Shown: positions 7,427 through 15,094, numbered from the stretch's first letter. The stretch: DNA of 36,906 nucleotides from Clostridia bacterium (GCA_022786605.1 JALFWW010000020.1:1-36906), one strand, 5' to 3'. The notes: generated from the letters alone by a model not told the origin. Translations and numbers: made by a program.

Positions 7427-7747
7427 CAATAAGGCGTGAAACAGCCTTTTTTTGGCTGTTCGGAAGAAAGCTAAGCTGTGGAAATTCCCCCAGAGAGCCG
7501 GTACTTGGTGCAAGCCGGCGGAAGGAAAACAGCCCTCCACTTTCGGAGCTGTCGGTGAAAGCCGAAAGGGTAAGCCCTTTATCGCTGTTCAAGTGGTTCG
7601 AAAATATTTTTTTTCGGGCAATGCGGGTGGCAACGCGGGAGTAACTCTCGTCCCTCTTTTTGGGATCGGGGGTTTTTTTATTTGCCAAAAAAACCCCGTA
7701 TCCTCGAACATTCGTATATATTTGAGAAACCGAAAGGAGAAAAAGAA
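7427..7747 (+). ncRNA. Serine T-box riboswitch leader of serS
   Basis: The leader senses uncharged tRNA-Ser and allows read-through into serS. Stem I shows the conserved AGAGAG followed by a CCGG...CCGG-paired distal arm (around 7492-7520). The T-box proper is GCGGGTGGCAACGCGGG at 7623-7639. The terminator stem is CTCTCGTCCC paired with GGGATCGGGGG (7645-7672), followed by seven T. In TGGC, the fourth base C pairs with a G discriminator base, and the tRNA-Ser encoded just downstream has G at that position. The specifier is less certain; GGAGCTG near 7545-7550 offers an AGC serine codon. Confidence 0.9.
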
Positions 7748-9037
7748 ATGTTAGACATCAAATTTGTAAGAGAAAACCCTGAAATCGTAAAGGAAAATAT
7801 CCGTAAGAAATTCCAGGACAGCAAACTGCCTCTGGTAGACGAAGTCATCGAACTGGATCAGGAAAACAGAACCATCAAACAGGAAGTTGAAGCCCTGCGT
7901 GCCCAGAGAAATAAACTGTCCAAACAGATCGGTGGTTTGATGGCAAAAGGTGAAAAAGAAGAAGCTGAAAAAGTAAAAGCACAGATCGCCGCTGACGCGG
8001 AACGGGTGGACGAGCTGACAGCAAAAGAAAAAGACGTGGAAGAACGCATCAAAAAGATCATGATGACCATTCCCAACATCATCGATCCTTCCGTTCCCAT
8101 CGGCAAAGATGACAGCGAAAACGTGGAAGTAGAAAAATTCGGCGAACCCGTTGTTCCTGATTTCGAAATCCCTTACCACACAGACATTATGGAAAGCTTC
8201 GGCGGCATTGACCTGGACAGCGCCAGAAAAGTAGCCGGCAACGGTTTCTACTACCTCATGGGCGATATCGCAAGACTGCACTCCGCAGTTCTGGCTTACG
8301 CAAGAGATTTCATGATCGGCAGAGGCTTCAAATACTGCATCCCTCCTTTCATGATCCGCAGCAACGTGGTAACAGGCGTTATGAGCTTTGCGGAAATGGA
8401 CGCCATGATGTATAAGATCGAAGGGGAAGACCTGTACCTCATCGGTACCAGCGAACACTCCATGATCGGTAAATTCATCGACACCATGAACAAAGAAGAA
8501 GACCTGCCTCAGACACTGACCAGCTATTCTCCTTGCTTCCGTAAAGAAAAAGGCGCCCACGGTATCGAAGAAAGAGGCGTTTACCGTATCCATCAGTTCG
8601 AAAAACAGGAAATGATCGTTGTATGTAACCCCGATGAAAGCCCTATGTGGTTCGATAAACTGTGGCAGAACACCGTTGACCTGTTCCGTTCCATGGATAT
8701 CCCCGTAAGAACACTGGAATGCTGCTCCGGCGACCTGGCAGACCTGAAAGTAAAATCCGTTGACGTAGAAGCTTGGTCTCCCAGACAGAAAAAATACTTC
8801 GAAGTTGGCAGCTGCTCCAACCTGAGCGACGCACAGGCAAGAAGACTGGGTATCCGTGTGGTTGGCAAAGACGGCAGAAAATACTTCGCTCATACACTGA
8901 ACAACACCGTTGCGGCTCCTCCCAGAATGCTCATCGCGTTCCTGGAAAACAACCTGCAGGCAGACGGCAGCGTAAGAATCCCCGAAGTTCTGCGTCCTTA
9001 CATGGGCGGTCAGGAAAAACTGGAAAAAGTAAAATAA
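7748..9037 (+). CDS. serS: Seryl-tRNA synthetase
   Basis: This class II aminoacyl-tRNA synthetase charges tRNA-Ser. I place the start at ATG 7748 (MLDIKFVREN), because AAAGGAG lies just before it; a longer reading frame from 7682 would run through the T-box terminator. The protein has 429 residues, normal for SerRS. An N-terminal long coiled-coil arm (about residues 30-105, rich in Lys and Glu) contacts the tRNA variable arm. The catalytic domain follows, with TSEHSMIG, then FRKEKGAHG (motif 2) and NNTVAAPPRMLIAFLEN (motif 3). Expression is controlled by the T-box upstream, and tRNA-Ser follows. Confidence 0.97.
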   Translation: MLDIKFVRENPEIVKENIRKKFQDSKLPLVDEVIELDQENRTIKQEVEALRAQRNKLSKQIGGLMAKGEKEEAEKVKAQIAADAERVDELTAKEKDVEERIKKIMMTIPNIIDPSVPIGKDDSENVEVEKFGEPVVPDFEIPYHTDIMESFGGIDLDSARKVAGNGFYYLMGDIARLHSAVLAYARDFMIGRGFKYCIPPFMIRSNVVTGVMSFAEMDAMMYKIEGEDLYLIGTSEHSMIGKFIDTMNKEEDLPQTLTSYSPCFRKEKGAHGIEERGVYRIHQFEKQEMIVVCNPDESPMWFDKLWQNTVDLFRSMDIPVRTLECCSGDLADLKVKSVDVEAWSPRQKKYFEVGSCSNLSDAQARRLGIRVVGKDGRKYFAHTLNNTVAAPPRMLIAFLENNLQADGSVRIPEVLRPYMGGQEKLEKVK

Positions 9038-9054
9038 TCTGACGATGCTTTTTG

Positions 9055-9086
9055 GAGCCGGTTCCGAAAGAACCGGCTCTATTTAT
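9055..9086 (+). terminator. Terminator after serS
   Basis: GAGCCGGTTC at 9055-9064 pairs perfectly with GAACCGGCTC at 9070-9079. The U-run after it is interrupted (TATTTAT). Confidence 0.7.
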
Positions 9087-9117
9087 AAAAAAATTTGAGA
9101 TTCTGTGAAAAAAAGGT

Positions 9118-9146
9118 TTGACAGATGGGCAGAATGATGGTATACT
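9118..9146 (+). promoter_or_regulatory. Promoter of tRNA-Ser
   Basis: A perfect -35 TTGACA at 9118-9123 is spaced 17 bp from TATACT at 9141-9146, 21 bp before the tRNA. It is one of the strongest sigmaA promoters in the window. Confidence 0.85.
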
Positions 9147-9167
9147 GTTTCTTGCAGTAGGCTACTT

Positions 9168-9255
9168 GGAGAAGTACTCAAGAGGCTGAAGAGGTGCCCC
9201 TGCTAAGGGTATAGGTCGTTAACGCGGCGCGAGGGTTCAAATCCCTCCTTCTCCG
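9168..9255 (+). tRNA. tRNA-Ser (anticodon GCT)
   Basis: The acceptor stem GGAGAAG pairs with CTTCTCC and the discriminator base is G. The anticodon stem closes a CTGCTAA loop, giving GCT, which reads AGC and AGT. A long variable arm and the T-arm GAGGGTTCAAATCCCTC complete an 88-nt class II tRNA. CCA is not encoded. Confidence 0.97.
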
Positions 9256-9257
9256 GT

Positions 9258-9289
9258 AAAGACATCAACTGAGGTTGATGTCTTTTTTT
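9258..9289 (+). terminator. Terminator after tRNA-Ser
   Basis: AAAGACATCAAC at 9258-9269 pairs perfectly with GTTGATGTCTTT at 9274-9285, followed by a T-run. Confidence 0.92.
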
Positions 9290-9348
9290 GTTTCAAAAGA
9301 AAAAAGGATGGAACCCGAGCGCCGCTATCCAAATCCATCTATCATATA

Positions 9349-9385
9349 AAAAGACCGCAGAATCAAATGTCCTTCCGCGGTCTTT
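9349..9385 (-). terminator. Terminator of the 138-residue minus-strand gene
   Basis: AAAGACCGC and GCGGTCTTT form a 9-bp stem. On the minus strand it is followed by TTTTTATAT, directly after the stop codon at 9391. Confidence 0.75.
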
Positions 9386-9390
9386 TCTTA

Positions 9391-9807
9391 TCATCCCTCT
9401 ATTTCATACACCATTTCCCCGCTGTAACAAACCGCCATCATGCATTCCACTATGTTCTCTCCCTTTGTCAGCAGACCGCTCCATTTTGCCTGCCAAAAGC
9501 CGTATGTTTCGTCTATGACCTCCAACCGTTCCAAATGAGGCAGAAAATCCTTCAGAAGCCATTTTTCGCCGGAGAAAGCCCCTGTTTCTCCCAGCCCATC
9601 AAAAACATATAGAAAGGAAGAATCCCAGTCTACGCCCGTAAATTTGACCTTTGCCCTTGCCGTCTGTTCACAGGGGGCGCTGGTGGAAAAAATGCCATAG
9701 GGAAAATGGCAGACCAGTGTTTCTTGGTCTGCTTCCAGTTTTGTCAGATACCCGTCATGGAGGCTGTAAGGCAGGGTGTAAAGAGGTTGTGTCATCGTTG
9801 TTTTCAT
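9391..9807 (-). CDS. Hypothetical protein, 138 residues
   Basis: I do not recognise the family. The protein is soluble-looking, acidic and has no signal peptide or membrane segment. It begins MKTTMTQPLYTLPYSLHDG, and contains aromatic stretches such as TYGFWQAKW and a C-terminal CMMAVCYSGEMVYEIEG. The beta-rich composition suggests a small single-domain fold. The start at ATG 9807 is not decisive; a second Met four codons later (9795) is possible, and the best purine-rich stretch upstream is GAGAGGA. It has its own terminator and stands alone between the tRNA-Ser gene and the SIMPL gene. It is probably a real gene, judging by length and flanking terminators. Confidence 0.65.
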   Translation of the reverse strand: MKTTMTQPLYTLPYSLHDGYLTKLEADQETLVCHFPYGIFSTSAPCEQTARAKVKFTGVDWDSSFLYVFDGLGETGAFSGEKWLLKDFLPHLERLEVIDETYGFWQAKWSGLLTKGENIVECMMAVCYSGEMVYEIEG

Positions 9808-9870
9808 AGGTCATTCAAATCCTCTCTGTTTGTTTTTGCTCAGCATAACGGAAAGGAATATGGACTGTCA

Positions 9871-9948
9871 AGAAATCAAGTGCCTCCTTAAGAAAACATT
9901 AGGAAAAGAGAATGGCTGGAACCCTTTGAAAGGGTTCCAGCCATATTG
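9871..9948. repeat. Dispersed terminator-repeat, copy A
   Basis: It contains CCTCCTTAAGAAAACATTAGG followed by a perfect 16-bp hairpin, ATGGCTGGAACCCTTT (9912-9927) with AAAGGGTTCCAGCCAT (9929-9944). It sits 45 bp beyond the stop of the minus-strand SIMPL gene and probably terminates it. Copies B and C share the CTTAAGGAAACAT-like box and the GCTGAAACCC-type stem. Confidence 0.6.
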
Positions 9949-9988
9949 ATTGCCTTTTGCGGTTGATAAAGCCTTTTATCCGAATATG

Positions 9989-10735
9989 TTAGAATCCGTA
10001 AACAGCTGTGATGCTTGCGCTTACTTCAATGTCTTCATAAGAAATATTGGTGTTTCTGTCAGCGCTGCCGCTTGCCATGGCGTCCATGACCATGGCTTCT
10101 TCTACACCGTAATTCATGTCTTTATAACTGGTGGAAGTGTTGCGGCTGTTTTCCACAACGGATACCACCTGTCCCAGCGGTTTGCCGTAAGCCTGGGCAA
10201 TGGCTGCGGCAGAGGACTGTGCCGCTTTCACCGCTTCTGTCAGTGCCTGATTGTAGTAGGTTTCCGGTTTTTCCAGTGAGAAGGAAACGCCATCGGTGCC
10301 AGTTGCTCCTGCGTTCAGAGCGGCATCCACATATTTTCCGGCGTTGTCCACATCATTGGTGGAAACACTCAGGGAAGTGTAAGCCCGATAATTTTCCACG
10401 GTCCGTTTGCCGCTTTCCTCGTCATACTGATAGGAAGGGTACACGGAGATGTGAGAAGTTACAATGTCTTCCTCTGTGACACCCAATGCCTTCATGGCTG
10501 CCACCACGTCTGTCAGTTCTTTGTTCACGTCTTTCTGTGCCTGAGCGGCTGTTTTTGCGGTCTTTTCCACCGTTACATGGATGGTGGCAACATCAGGTGT
10601 TACCTTTACAACACCCTGCCCATTGACGGTGATGGTATTTGCCGCCGGTTCCGCCGCCAGTGCCATGGTGCTCATGCCCAAAGCCAGCACCATCGCTGTC
10701 ATACATGCCATCATGTTTTTCTTCCATTTTTTCAT
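9989..10735 (-). CDS. Secreted SIMPL-domain (DUF541) protein
   Basis: The protein has 248 residues. MKKWKKNMMACMTAMVLALG...MALAAEP is a classic signal peptide with cleavage after ALA, so it is exported. The mature part is a SIMPL domain: ITVNGQGVVKVTPDVATIHVTVEKTAKTAAQAQ near the start, VSFSLEK and a C-terminal SYEDIEVSASITAVYGF. SIMPL proteins form periplasmic or surface assemblies of uncertain role, linked to oxidative stress. ATG 10735 is chosen because AAAGGGG lies upstream and the signal peptide begins there; the open frame continues upstream but is not translated in a recognisable way. The gene is monocistronic. Confidence 0.88.
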   Translation of the reverse strand: MKKWKKNMMACMTAMVLALGMSTMALAAEPAANTITVNGQGVVKVTPDVATIHVTVEKTAKTAAQAQKDVNKELTDVVAAMKALGVTEEDIVTSHISVYPSYQYDEESGKRTVENYRAYTSLSVSTNDVDNAGKYVDAALNAGATGTDGVSFSLEKPETYYNQALTEAVKAAQSSAAAIAQAYGKPLGQVVSVVENSRNTSTSYKDMNYGVEEAMVMDAMASGSADRNTNISYEDIEVSASITAVYGF

Positions 10736-10742
10736 ACGAACA

Positions 10743-10790
10743 ACCCCTTTCCAGTTTCGGACCCTTTCCATTTCGGACCCTTTCCGACAT
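10743..10790 (-). repeat. Short tandem repeat upstream of the SIMPL gene
   Basis: The unit ACCCTTTCC is seen at about 10743, 10761 and 10777 with a period of 16-18 bp, and TTTCGG separates the copies. On the minus strand it is a repeated GGAAAGGGT, the last copy of which is the ribosome binding site of the SIMPL gene. Confidence 0.5.
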
Positions 10791-10957
10791 ACGGATTCCT
10801 TTTTTCTTTTGGACGAGAAAAAATACAGAAAAGTTGCGTGATTTTCCCATTTTTTATAAAATATCCAAAATAAAATCAATGATATGCAAAAACAAATCCA
10901 GAAGAATTCCAAACAGACTTTTTTGTTTTTTCTTTCTGTTTTCTTATGATCCCGCTT

Positions 10958-11065
10958 TCAGAAAATGGCGTCCAATATGGTCAGAATCCCTTCCACAACA
11001 ATTTCAAAGATATTCAAAAAAATATTGCGGCGTTTTTCTTTTTTGGATTTTTCCTTCTTTTTCAT
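10958..11065 (-). CDS. 35-residue cationic-amphipathic peptide
   Basis: The reading frame MKKKEKSKKEKRRNIFLNIF... has 35 residues and a near-consensus AAGGAGG 7 bases before ATG 11065. The first 13 residues are almost all Lys, Arg or Glu. The rest (IFLNIFEIVVEGILTILDAIF, seen as residues 15-35) is a hydrophobic helix that could lie in or on the membrane. It follows the GNAT gene by about 20 bases, so it is the last gene of a three-gene operon. I recognise no family. It could be a small membrane-associated protein; a toxin-like role is conceivable but has no direct support. Confidence 0.55.
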   Translation of the reverse strand: MKKKEKSKKEKRRNIFLNIFEIVVEGILTILDAIF

Positions 11066-11085
11066 GGCATCCTCCTTTCGGGGGT

Positions 11086-11583
11086 TCAGCCGTTCAGAGG
11101 TTTTTCCCGTTTGATGCCCACATAAGCCCCGTCGATACATTCTCCCACAGCAGGGTAGCCCAGTGCTTCATAATAGCGGCTCAAAGGGTCATTGACCTTC
11201 TGGGAGTCCAGCCGCAGCACTTCTTTTCCGGCGTTGCGGGCATACGTTTCCGCAAAAGTGAGCATTTCCTGTCCCAGTCCCCCATAAGCCGGGTCTGTGG
11301 CAAGGTGATGGACATAATAGGCATCTTTGTCGTTGTCCCATCTGGGGTCTGTGTCAAAGAGCGCCATAACGCCGATGATTTTTGCGCCGTCCATGGCAAG
11401 GAATACGCTGTTTTCCCGGATACGTTCCGCAAAATAAGAAGCGGGATATACTGTCAGATAAGCGGTCTTATTCCACTGATACAAGCCTTTTTCATCCATC
11501 CAGTCGATGCGTTTTTGCAGCAGGGCAAGGATGGCAGGTACATCCCCCAGAACAGCCCGCCGCATTTCTCCGACGCCCATCAT
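11086..11583 (-). CDS. GNAT-family N-acetyltransferase
   Basis: It would transfer acetyl from acetyl-CoA to an amine acceptor that cannot be named. A GNAT fold of about 165 residues is seen: MRRAVLGDVPAILALLQKRIDWM (early helix), then KIIGVMALFDTDP, the acetyl-CoA-binding HLATDPAYGGLGQEMLTFAE (motif A, R/Q-x-x-G-x-G/A-like) and RYYEALGYPAVGE at the C-terminus. I take ATG 11583, which overlaps the stop codon of the upstream gene in the form ATGA; ATG 11598 is an alternative. It lies in an operon with the ArsC-like gene before it and the 35-residue peptide after it. Confidence 0.85.
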   Translation of the reverse strand: MMGVGEMRRAVLGDVPAILALLQKRIDWMDEKGLYQWNKTAYLTVYPASYFAERIRENSVFLAMDGAKIIGVMALFDTDPRWDNDKDAYYVHHLATDPAYGGLGQEMLTFAETYARNAGKEVLRLDSQKVNDPLSRYYEALGYPAVGECIDGAYVGIKREKPLNG

Positions 11584-11933
11584 TTCAGTCTTTCCCATTC
11601 CGCTTCTTTGAAGCCCACCAGCACAAAATCATCGCCGATGATGAGGGGGCGCTTCACCAGCATGCCATTGGTAGCCAAAAGGTCGAACTGTTCTTCGTCG
11701 CTCATGTCCGCCAGCTTGTCTTTCAGCTGCATTTCTTTGTAGAGCATACCGCTGGTGTTGAAGAATTTCTTCAAGGGCAGACCGCTTTTGGCGTGCCACT
11801 GTTTCAGTTCCTCTGCGGTAGGGTTGTTTTCCACAATATGACGATCCATAAAGTCTACGCCGGCGTTTTCCAGCCATGCTTTGGCTTTTTTGCAGGTGCT
11901 GCATTTGGGATATTCCAGAAATAATACGGACAT
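11580..11933 (-). CDS. ArsC/Spx-family thioredoxin-fold protein
   Basis: The 117-residue protein belongs to the ArsC/Spx/YffB family. CSTC at residues 11-14 (PKCSTCKKAKAWL) is the redox CxxC motif, and KRPLIIG near residue 95 is the conserved Arg-Pro segment of the family. Spx/MgsR members bind RNA polymerase under disulfide stress; others act as glutaredoxin-dependent reductases. The sequence does not show which applies here. The start at ATG 11933 has AAGGAGG upstream. It is the first gene of the operon with GNAT and the small peptide. Confidence 0.88.
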   Translation of the reverse strand: MSVLFLEYPKCSTCKKAKAWLENAGVDFMDRHIVENNPTAEELKQWHAKSGLPLKKFFNTSGMLYKEMQLKDKLADMSDEEQFDLLATNGMLVKRPLIIGDDFVLVGFKEAEWERLK

Positions 11934-12087
11934 GTGAGTCCCTCCTTTTTTGTTTCCTTGTTATTTTTTTCAGTATAGCATGGGGCAGGGAAAAAGACAA
12001 AAGGTTTTTATGGGCGGTCAGATTTGGCTTTTTTTCTTTACACGAACATGCTACAATAGGAACAAGAGAGAAAAGGAGGAGGAGTCT

Positions 12088-12897
12088 ATGAAATTTGGAT
12101 TCATCGGCGCCGGCAATATGGTCAGCGCCATTGTCAAAGGCATGACTGCCAACGGTTATGACGGAAAAAATATTTTCATCACCAGCAAGACCGTTACTTC
12201 TGCGGCAAAATTAGCGGAAGCCTGCGGCGCGAACAGCTGTCAGACAGCGGGGGAAGTCATTGCCGCCAGCGATGTGGTGGTACTGGGTGTCAAACCCCAT
12301 ATTCTGGCGGAAATCCTGCCGGGATTGCGGGAAATGTTTGCAGTGAAAAAGCAGTTGGTGGTGTCCATTGCCGCAGGAAAGACTTTGGACTATCTGGCAG
12401 GCTATTTGCCAAAAGGTACTCCCATCGTCCGTGTGATGCCCAATATCAACGCCAAAATCGGCGCGTCCACCACTGGCATCTGCCATAATGACGCTGTGAC
12501 AGCGGAACAGCTGGAAGCGGTGAAGGCAGTTTTTGCCACCATTGGCAGCGTGGCGGAAATCCCTGAAAATCATTTTGGTATCTTCAGTGTCATCGGCGGT
12601 GCGGCTGTTGCTTTCCATTATATGTACATGGATGCCCTGGCAAGAGCGGCTCTGAAGGCAGGTATGCCCAAAAAACAGGCTTTGGAGATCGTGGCGGAAA
12701 CGGTGAAAGGCAGTGCGGAAATGGTGCTCAAAAGTGGGGAAGCCCCTTGGCCTTTGGTAGATCAGGTATGCTCTCCCGGCGGTACCACCATCGAAGGTGT
12801 CACCACGTTGCAGGCAAAAGGCTTCGAGGCGGCAGCTGTGGCAGCTTTTGACGCGGTGCTGGAAAAAGATAAAAAGATCGGTCGCGGAGAGGTCTGA
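12088..12897 (+). CDS. proC: Pyrroline-5-carboxylate reductase
   Basis: It reduces 1-pyrroline-5-carboxylate to L-proline with NAD(P)H, the last step of proline synthesis. The protein has 269 residues. The Rossmann motif FIGAGNMVSAI is at the N-terminus, then VVLGVKPHILAEIL, RVMPNINAKIGASTTGI and the C-terminal signature VCSPGGTTIEGVTTLQAKGFEAA. ATG 12088 is chosen because AGGAGGAGG lies just before it. A possible -10 TACAAT lies at 12052. The gene stands alone, with the minus-strand operon to the left and the SLH gene to the right. No clear terminator is visible after it. Confidence 0.95.
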   Translation: MKFGFIGAGNMVSAIVKGMTANGYDGKNIFITSKTVTSAAKLAEACGANSCQTAGEVIAASDVVVLGVKPHILAEILPGLREMFAVKKQLVVSIAAGKTLDYLAGYLPKGTPIVRVMPNINAKIGASTTGICHNDAVTAEQLEAVKAVFATIGSVAEIPENHFGIFSVIGGAAVAFHYMYMDALARAALKAGMPKKQALEIVAETVKGSAEMVLKSGEAPWPLVDQVCSPGGTTIEGVTTLQAKGFEAAAVAAFDAVLEKDKKIGRGEV

Positions 12898-13004
12898 TCT
12901 GGCAGGAAACGGTATTTTTCCGGCGTCTTTTTCCTTTGTGAAAAACGCTAAAAAGAGAAATATTTCATTTTTTTTACATTTACACGAAAATTGACAAAAT
13001 TTCA

Positions 13005-13048
13005 TTGAATTACCGCGTGGAATTCGTTATAATGGTTACGCGGGTAAT
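13005..13048 (+). promoter_or_regulatory. Strong promoter of the SLH gene with overlapping inverted repeat
   Basis: TTGAAT at 13005-13010 and a perfect TATAAT at 13028-13033 are spaced 17 bp. A near-perfect inverted repeat, ATTACCGCGT (13009-13018) and ACGCGGGTAAT (13038-13048), is centred on the -10 box and could be an operator. An AT-rich upstream stretch containing another TTGACA (12991) could be an UP-like region. Confidence 0.65.
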
Positions 13049-13100
13049 TTTTAATACTGAAACAACAAAAAAATTATGGTGAGTTGAGGAGGAAAACAGT

Positions 13101-14057
13101 ATGAAAAACAGAAAATACGGTCGTATGGTAGCTATGGCTCTGGCTGCTATGATGGCTATGCCCACAGTAGCATTCGCAGCTGGTACAACATTTGAAGAAG
13201 ATGAAGCGTACTACGCAGCTCTGGAACAGGGCTTGGTTCCTGAAGAAGTAATCACACAGGATGAAAACGGCAACTATGTAATCAACAATGGTACAACAAC
13301 AGAACCCACAGATCCTGTAACACCTGTTGAACCCGTTGCTCTGCCCTTTACAGACGTAAAAGAAGGCGATGCTTGCTACGCAGCAGTACAGTATGTTTAC
13401 GCAAACAAACTGATGGCTGGTACAACAGACACAACATTTGAACCTCAGGCACCTCTGCAGAGAGCAATGCTGGCTCAGATTCTGTACAACAAAGAAGGCG
13501 CAAAAGACGTTGCAACAGAATCCAAGTACACAGACGTTGAAATCGGCAGATGGTACGCAACTTCCTGCCTGTGGGCTGCAGACAAAGGTCTGATGACAGG
13601 CGTAAGCGAAACAGAATTCGCTCCCAAAGAAAACCTGACAGTAGAACAGCTGGTACAGATTCTGTACAACTACGCAAAATTCAAAGGCGTTGACGTAACA
13701 GTTGAAACAGCTACAGACGTTGCTACAGCTTCCGACTGGGCAAAAGACGCTATGAGCTGGGCAGTAAGTCTGAAACTGGTAACAGCTGATGTAGACGCAA
13801 AAGCTGAAGCTACAAGAGCACAGGTTGCTGAAATGCTGATGCTGACAGCTGACCTGAAAGGCACAGAAGCTCCCGCAACAGAAACAGTTCCCGCTGAAGA
13901 AGTAAAACCTGCTGAAGAAGCAACAACAGTTCCTGCAGAAGAAGTAAAACCTGCTGAAGAAACAAAAACTGAAGAAAACAAAACAGAAGAAACAAAAACT
14001 GAAACAGCAACAGAAACTCCTGCTGCTGATAAAACAGAAACACCCGCTACTAAATAA
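13101..14057 (+). CDS. Secreted S-layer-homology (SLH) domain protein
   Basis: The protein has 318 residues. A signal peptide with AFAAG cleavage is followed by SLH repeats: FTDVKEGDACYAAVQYVYANKLMAG (about residue 82), YTDVEIGRWYATSCLWAADKGLMTG (about 140) and a degenerate third, ATDVATASDWAKDAMSWAVSLKLV (about 205; cut here as motifs). SLH domains attach proteins to cell-wall pyruvylated polymers. The last 65 residues are a Pro/Glu/Thr/Lys-rich tail with repeats of PAEEVKPAEE. The gene uses a narrow set of codons (ACA, GCA, GCT, GAA, CTG), which suggests high expression. AGGAGG precedes ATG 13101. It has a strong promoter and its own terminator. Confidence 0.9.
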   Translation: MKNRKYGRMVAMALAAMMAMPTVAFAAGTTFEEDEAYYAALEQGLVPEEVITQDENGNYVINNGTTTEPTDPVTPVEPVALPFTDVKEGDACYAAVQYVYANKLMAGTTDTTFEPQAPLQRAMLAQILYNKEGAKDVATESKYTDVEIGRWYATSCLWAADKGLMTGVSETEFAPKENLTVEQLVQILYNYAKFKGVDVTVETATDVATASDWAKDAMSWAVSLKLVTADVDAKAEATRAQVAEMLMLTADLKGTEAPATETVPAEEVKPAEEATTVPAEEVKPAEETKTEENKTEETKTETATETPAADKTETPATK

Positions 14058-14076
14058 TTTTTCTGTTTGATTGATG

Positions 14077-14112
14077 AAAAACCGCTTTCCAAAAGGAAGG
14101 CGGTTTTTTTTT
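14077..14112 (+). terminator. Terminator of the SLH gene
   Basis: AAAACCGCTTTCC pairs with GGAAGGCGGTTTT across an AAAA loop and is followed by a run of eight or more T. Confidence 0.88.
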
Positions 14113-14163
14113 ATGCCACGCAAGGACATATTTTCTGTTGGGTCAGAAAAACCACTGAAACAT

Positions 14164-14312
14164 AACTTCCCCTTAAGGAAACATTGGTATTTCTTTTTCC
14201 TTGATTTCTTAAGGGGAATTGTGACCATTGTCTTTAGAAGATACGATCTCGGTAAAAGCAAAGAGAGCTGAAACCCTTTGCATGATCAGGATTTCAGCTC
14301 TCTTTGCTTTTT
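14164..14312. repeat. Dispersed terminator-repeat, copy B
   Basis: AACTTCCCCTTAAGGAAACA starts at 14164; CCCCTTAAG (14170) recurs inverted as CTTAAGGGG near 14208. ATACGATCTC lies at 14241. A perfect 20-bp hairpin stem runs from 14254-14273 to 14292-14311 (core GAGAGCTGAAA). The hairpin lies directly after the stop of the minus-strand lipoprotein gene and probably terminates it. Confidence 0.65.
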
Positions 14313-14317
14313 CTGGA

Positions 14318-14971
14318 TTAGTAGAACAGATGGAAGTTATCAAATTTCCACTGTCCGTCTTCCTGTACCAGATTGAATGTGTAATCTGTTGTTTCGTACT
14401 GGGAAGGGTCCGCAGGGGCTTCTGTGAATGTTTCTCCTTCGTAGGGCTTGCCGTCTTTGGTGTAGTATGCCGTAGCGGTTACGGACATGCCTGTTTCTGT
14501 TTTCACAGGTTCTCCCATGACATAGCCAGCGTAGAAGATATTTGTGCCTCTTGCGCCGTCCAGAACATACAGACCGCCGCCTTTGCCCTCTGTGAAACGG
14601 ATGTTGTTTTCAGCAAAGATGTCGGTGTCCATCATGTTCTGTGTGAAGTATTGTCCCAAATAGGTGCGGAAAGAATCCATATCAGGGAAACGCTCATCGG
14701 TGACGCGGTTGTAAGTGTAGCCGTCCACATCAATGACGTCTGTGGTGCTCATTTCAAAGCCTTCCAGTACGATCTGTTTGTAGATGGCAAATGCGCCGTC
14801 ATAGAGGGTCTGGAATTTTTCCGCGGTCAGTTCGCCGTCAGCGGCATCTGTTTCTGTGGTCGTCCGCTGCTGTGTTTCTCCTTCTGTTGTTTTCGGTTCT
14901 TTGGATGTACAGCCAAAGAGCAGCGTAGCAGCCAGCGCGCAGCTGAGCACCATTGCCAGTTTCTTTTTCAT
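14318..14971 (-). CDS. Lipoprotein, possibly IseA-like (DL-endopeptidase inhibitor fold)
   Basis: The 217-residue protein has a lipoprotein signal peptide with lipobox LFGC (Cys near residue 21), so it is anchored on the outer face of the membrane. A Thr/Glu-rich linker follows. The domain contains GYTYNRVTDERFPDMDSFRTYL and LYVLDGARGTNIFY, which resemble the cell-wall-hydrolase inhibitor IseA family as I remember it (GYxYxxVTDxRF, LYVxxGxRG). If so, it would limit DL-endopeptidase activity on peptidoglycan; this is an inference. AAGGAG lies before the start on the minus strand. It is probably monocistronic and terminates in repeat copy B. Confidence 0.7.
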   Translation of the reverse strand: MKKKLAMVLSCALAATLLFGCTSKEPKTTEGETQQRTTTETDAADGELTAEKFQTLYDGAFAIYKQIVLEGFEMSTTDVIDVDGYTYNRVTDERFPDMDSFRTYLGQYFTQNMMDTDIFAENNIRFTEGKGGGLYVLDGARGTNIFYAGYVMGEPVKTETGMSVTATAYYTKDGKPYEGETFTEAPADPSQYETTDYTFNLVQEDGQWKFDNFHLFY

Positions 14972-15094
14972 TGTGTAAGACTCCTTTCGTTTTGGTGTTT
15001 TTCTGTCGTTTTTTCGCCTTTATTATACCATGATTTGAGAAGAAAAGCGGTTTTTTCAGGGAAGTTTAAGAATTTTGAAACAATGCTGCAACAT

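Noticed and set aside
7682..7747. Extended serS start that would read through the T-box terminator
   Set aside because: The extension has no ribosome binding site, and the leader must remain non-coding for T-box function.
13476..14040. Repeated GAAGAAGTAAAACCTGC-type DNA in the SLH gene as a possible CRISPR or satellite
   Set aside because: Repeats are in frame and encode a Pro-Glu-Lys-rich tail; spacing and composition do not fit a CRISPR array. No CRISPR array is seen in the window.
13074..14261. Minus-strand frame opposite the SLH gene, very rich in Cys and Phe
   Set aside because: It is an artefact of the biased ACA/GCA/GAA codon usage of the SLH gene; the real gene has a promoter, ribosome binding site and signal peptide.
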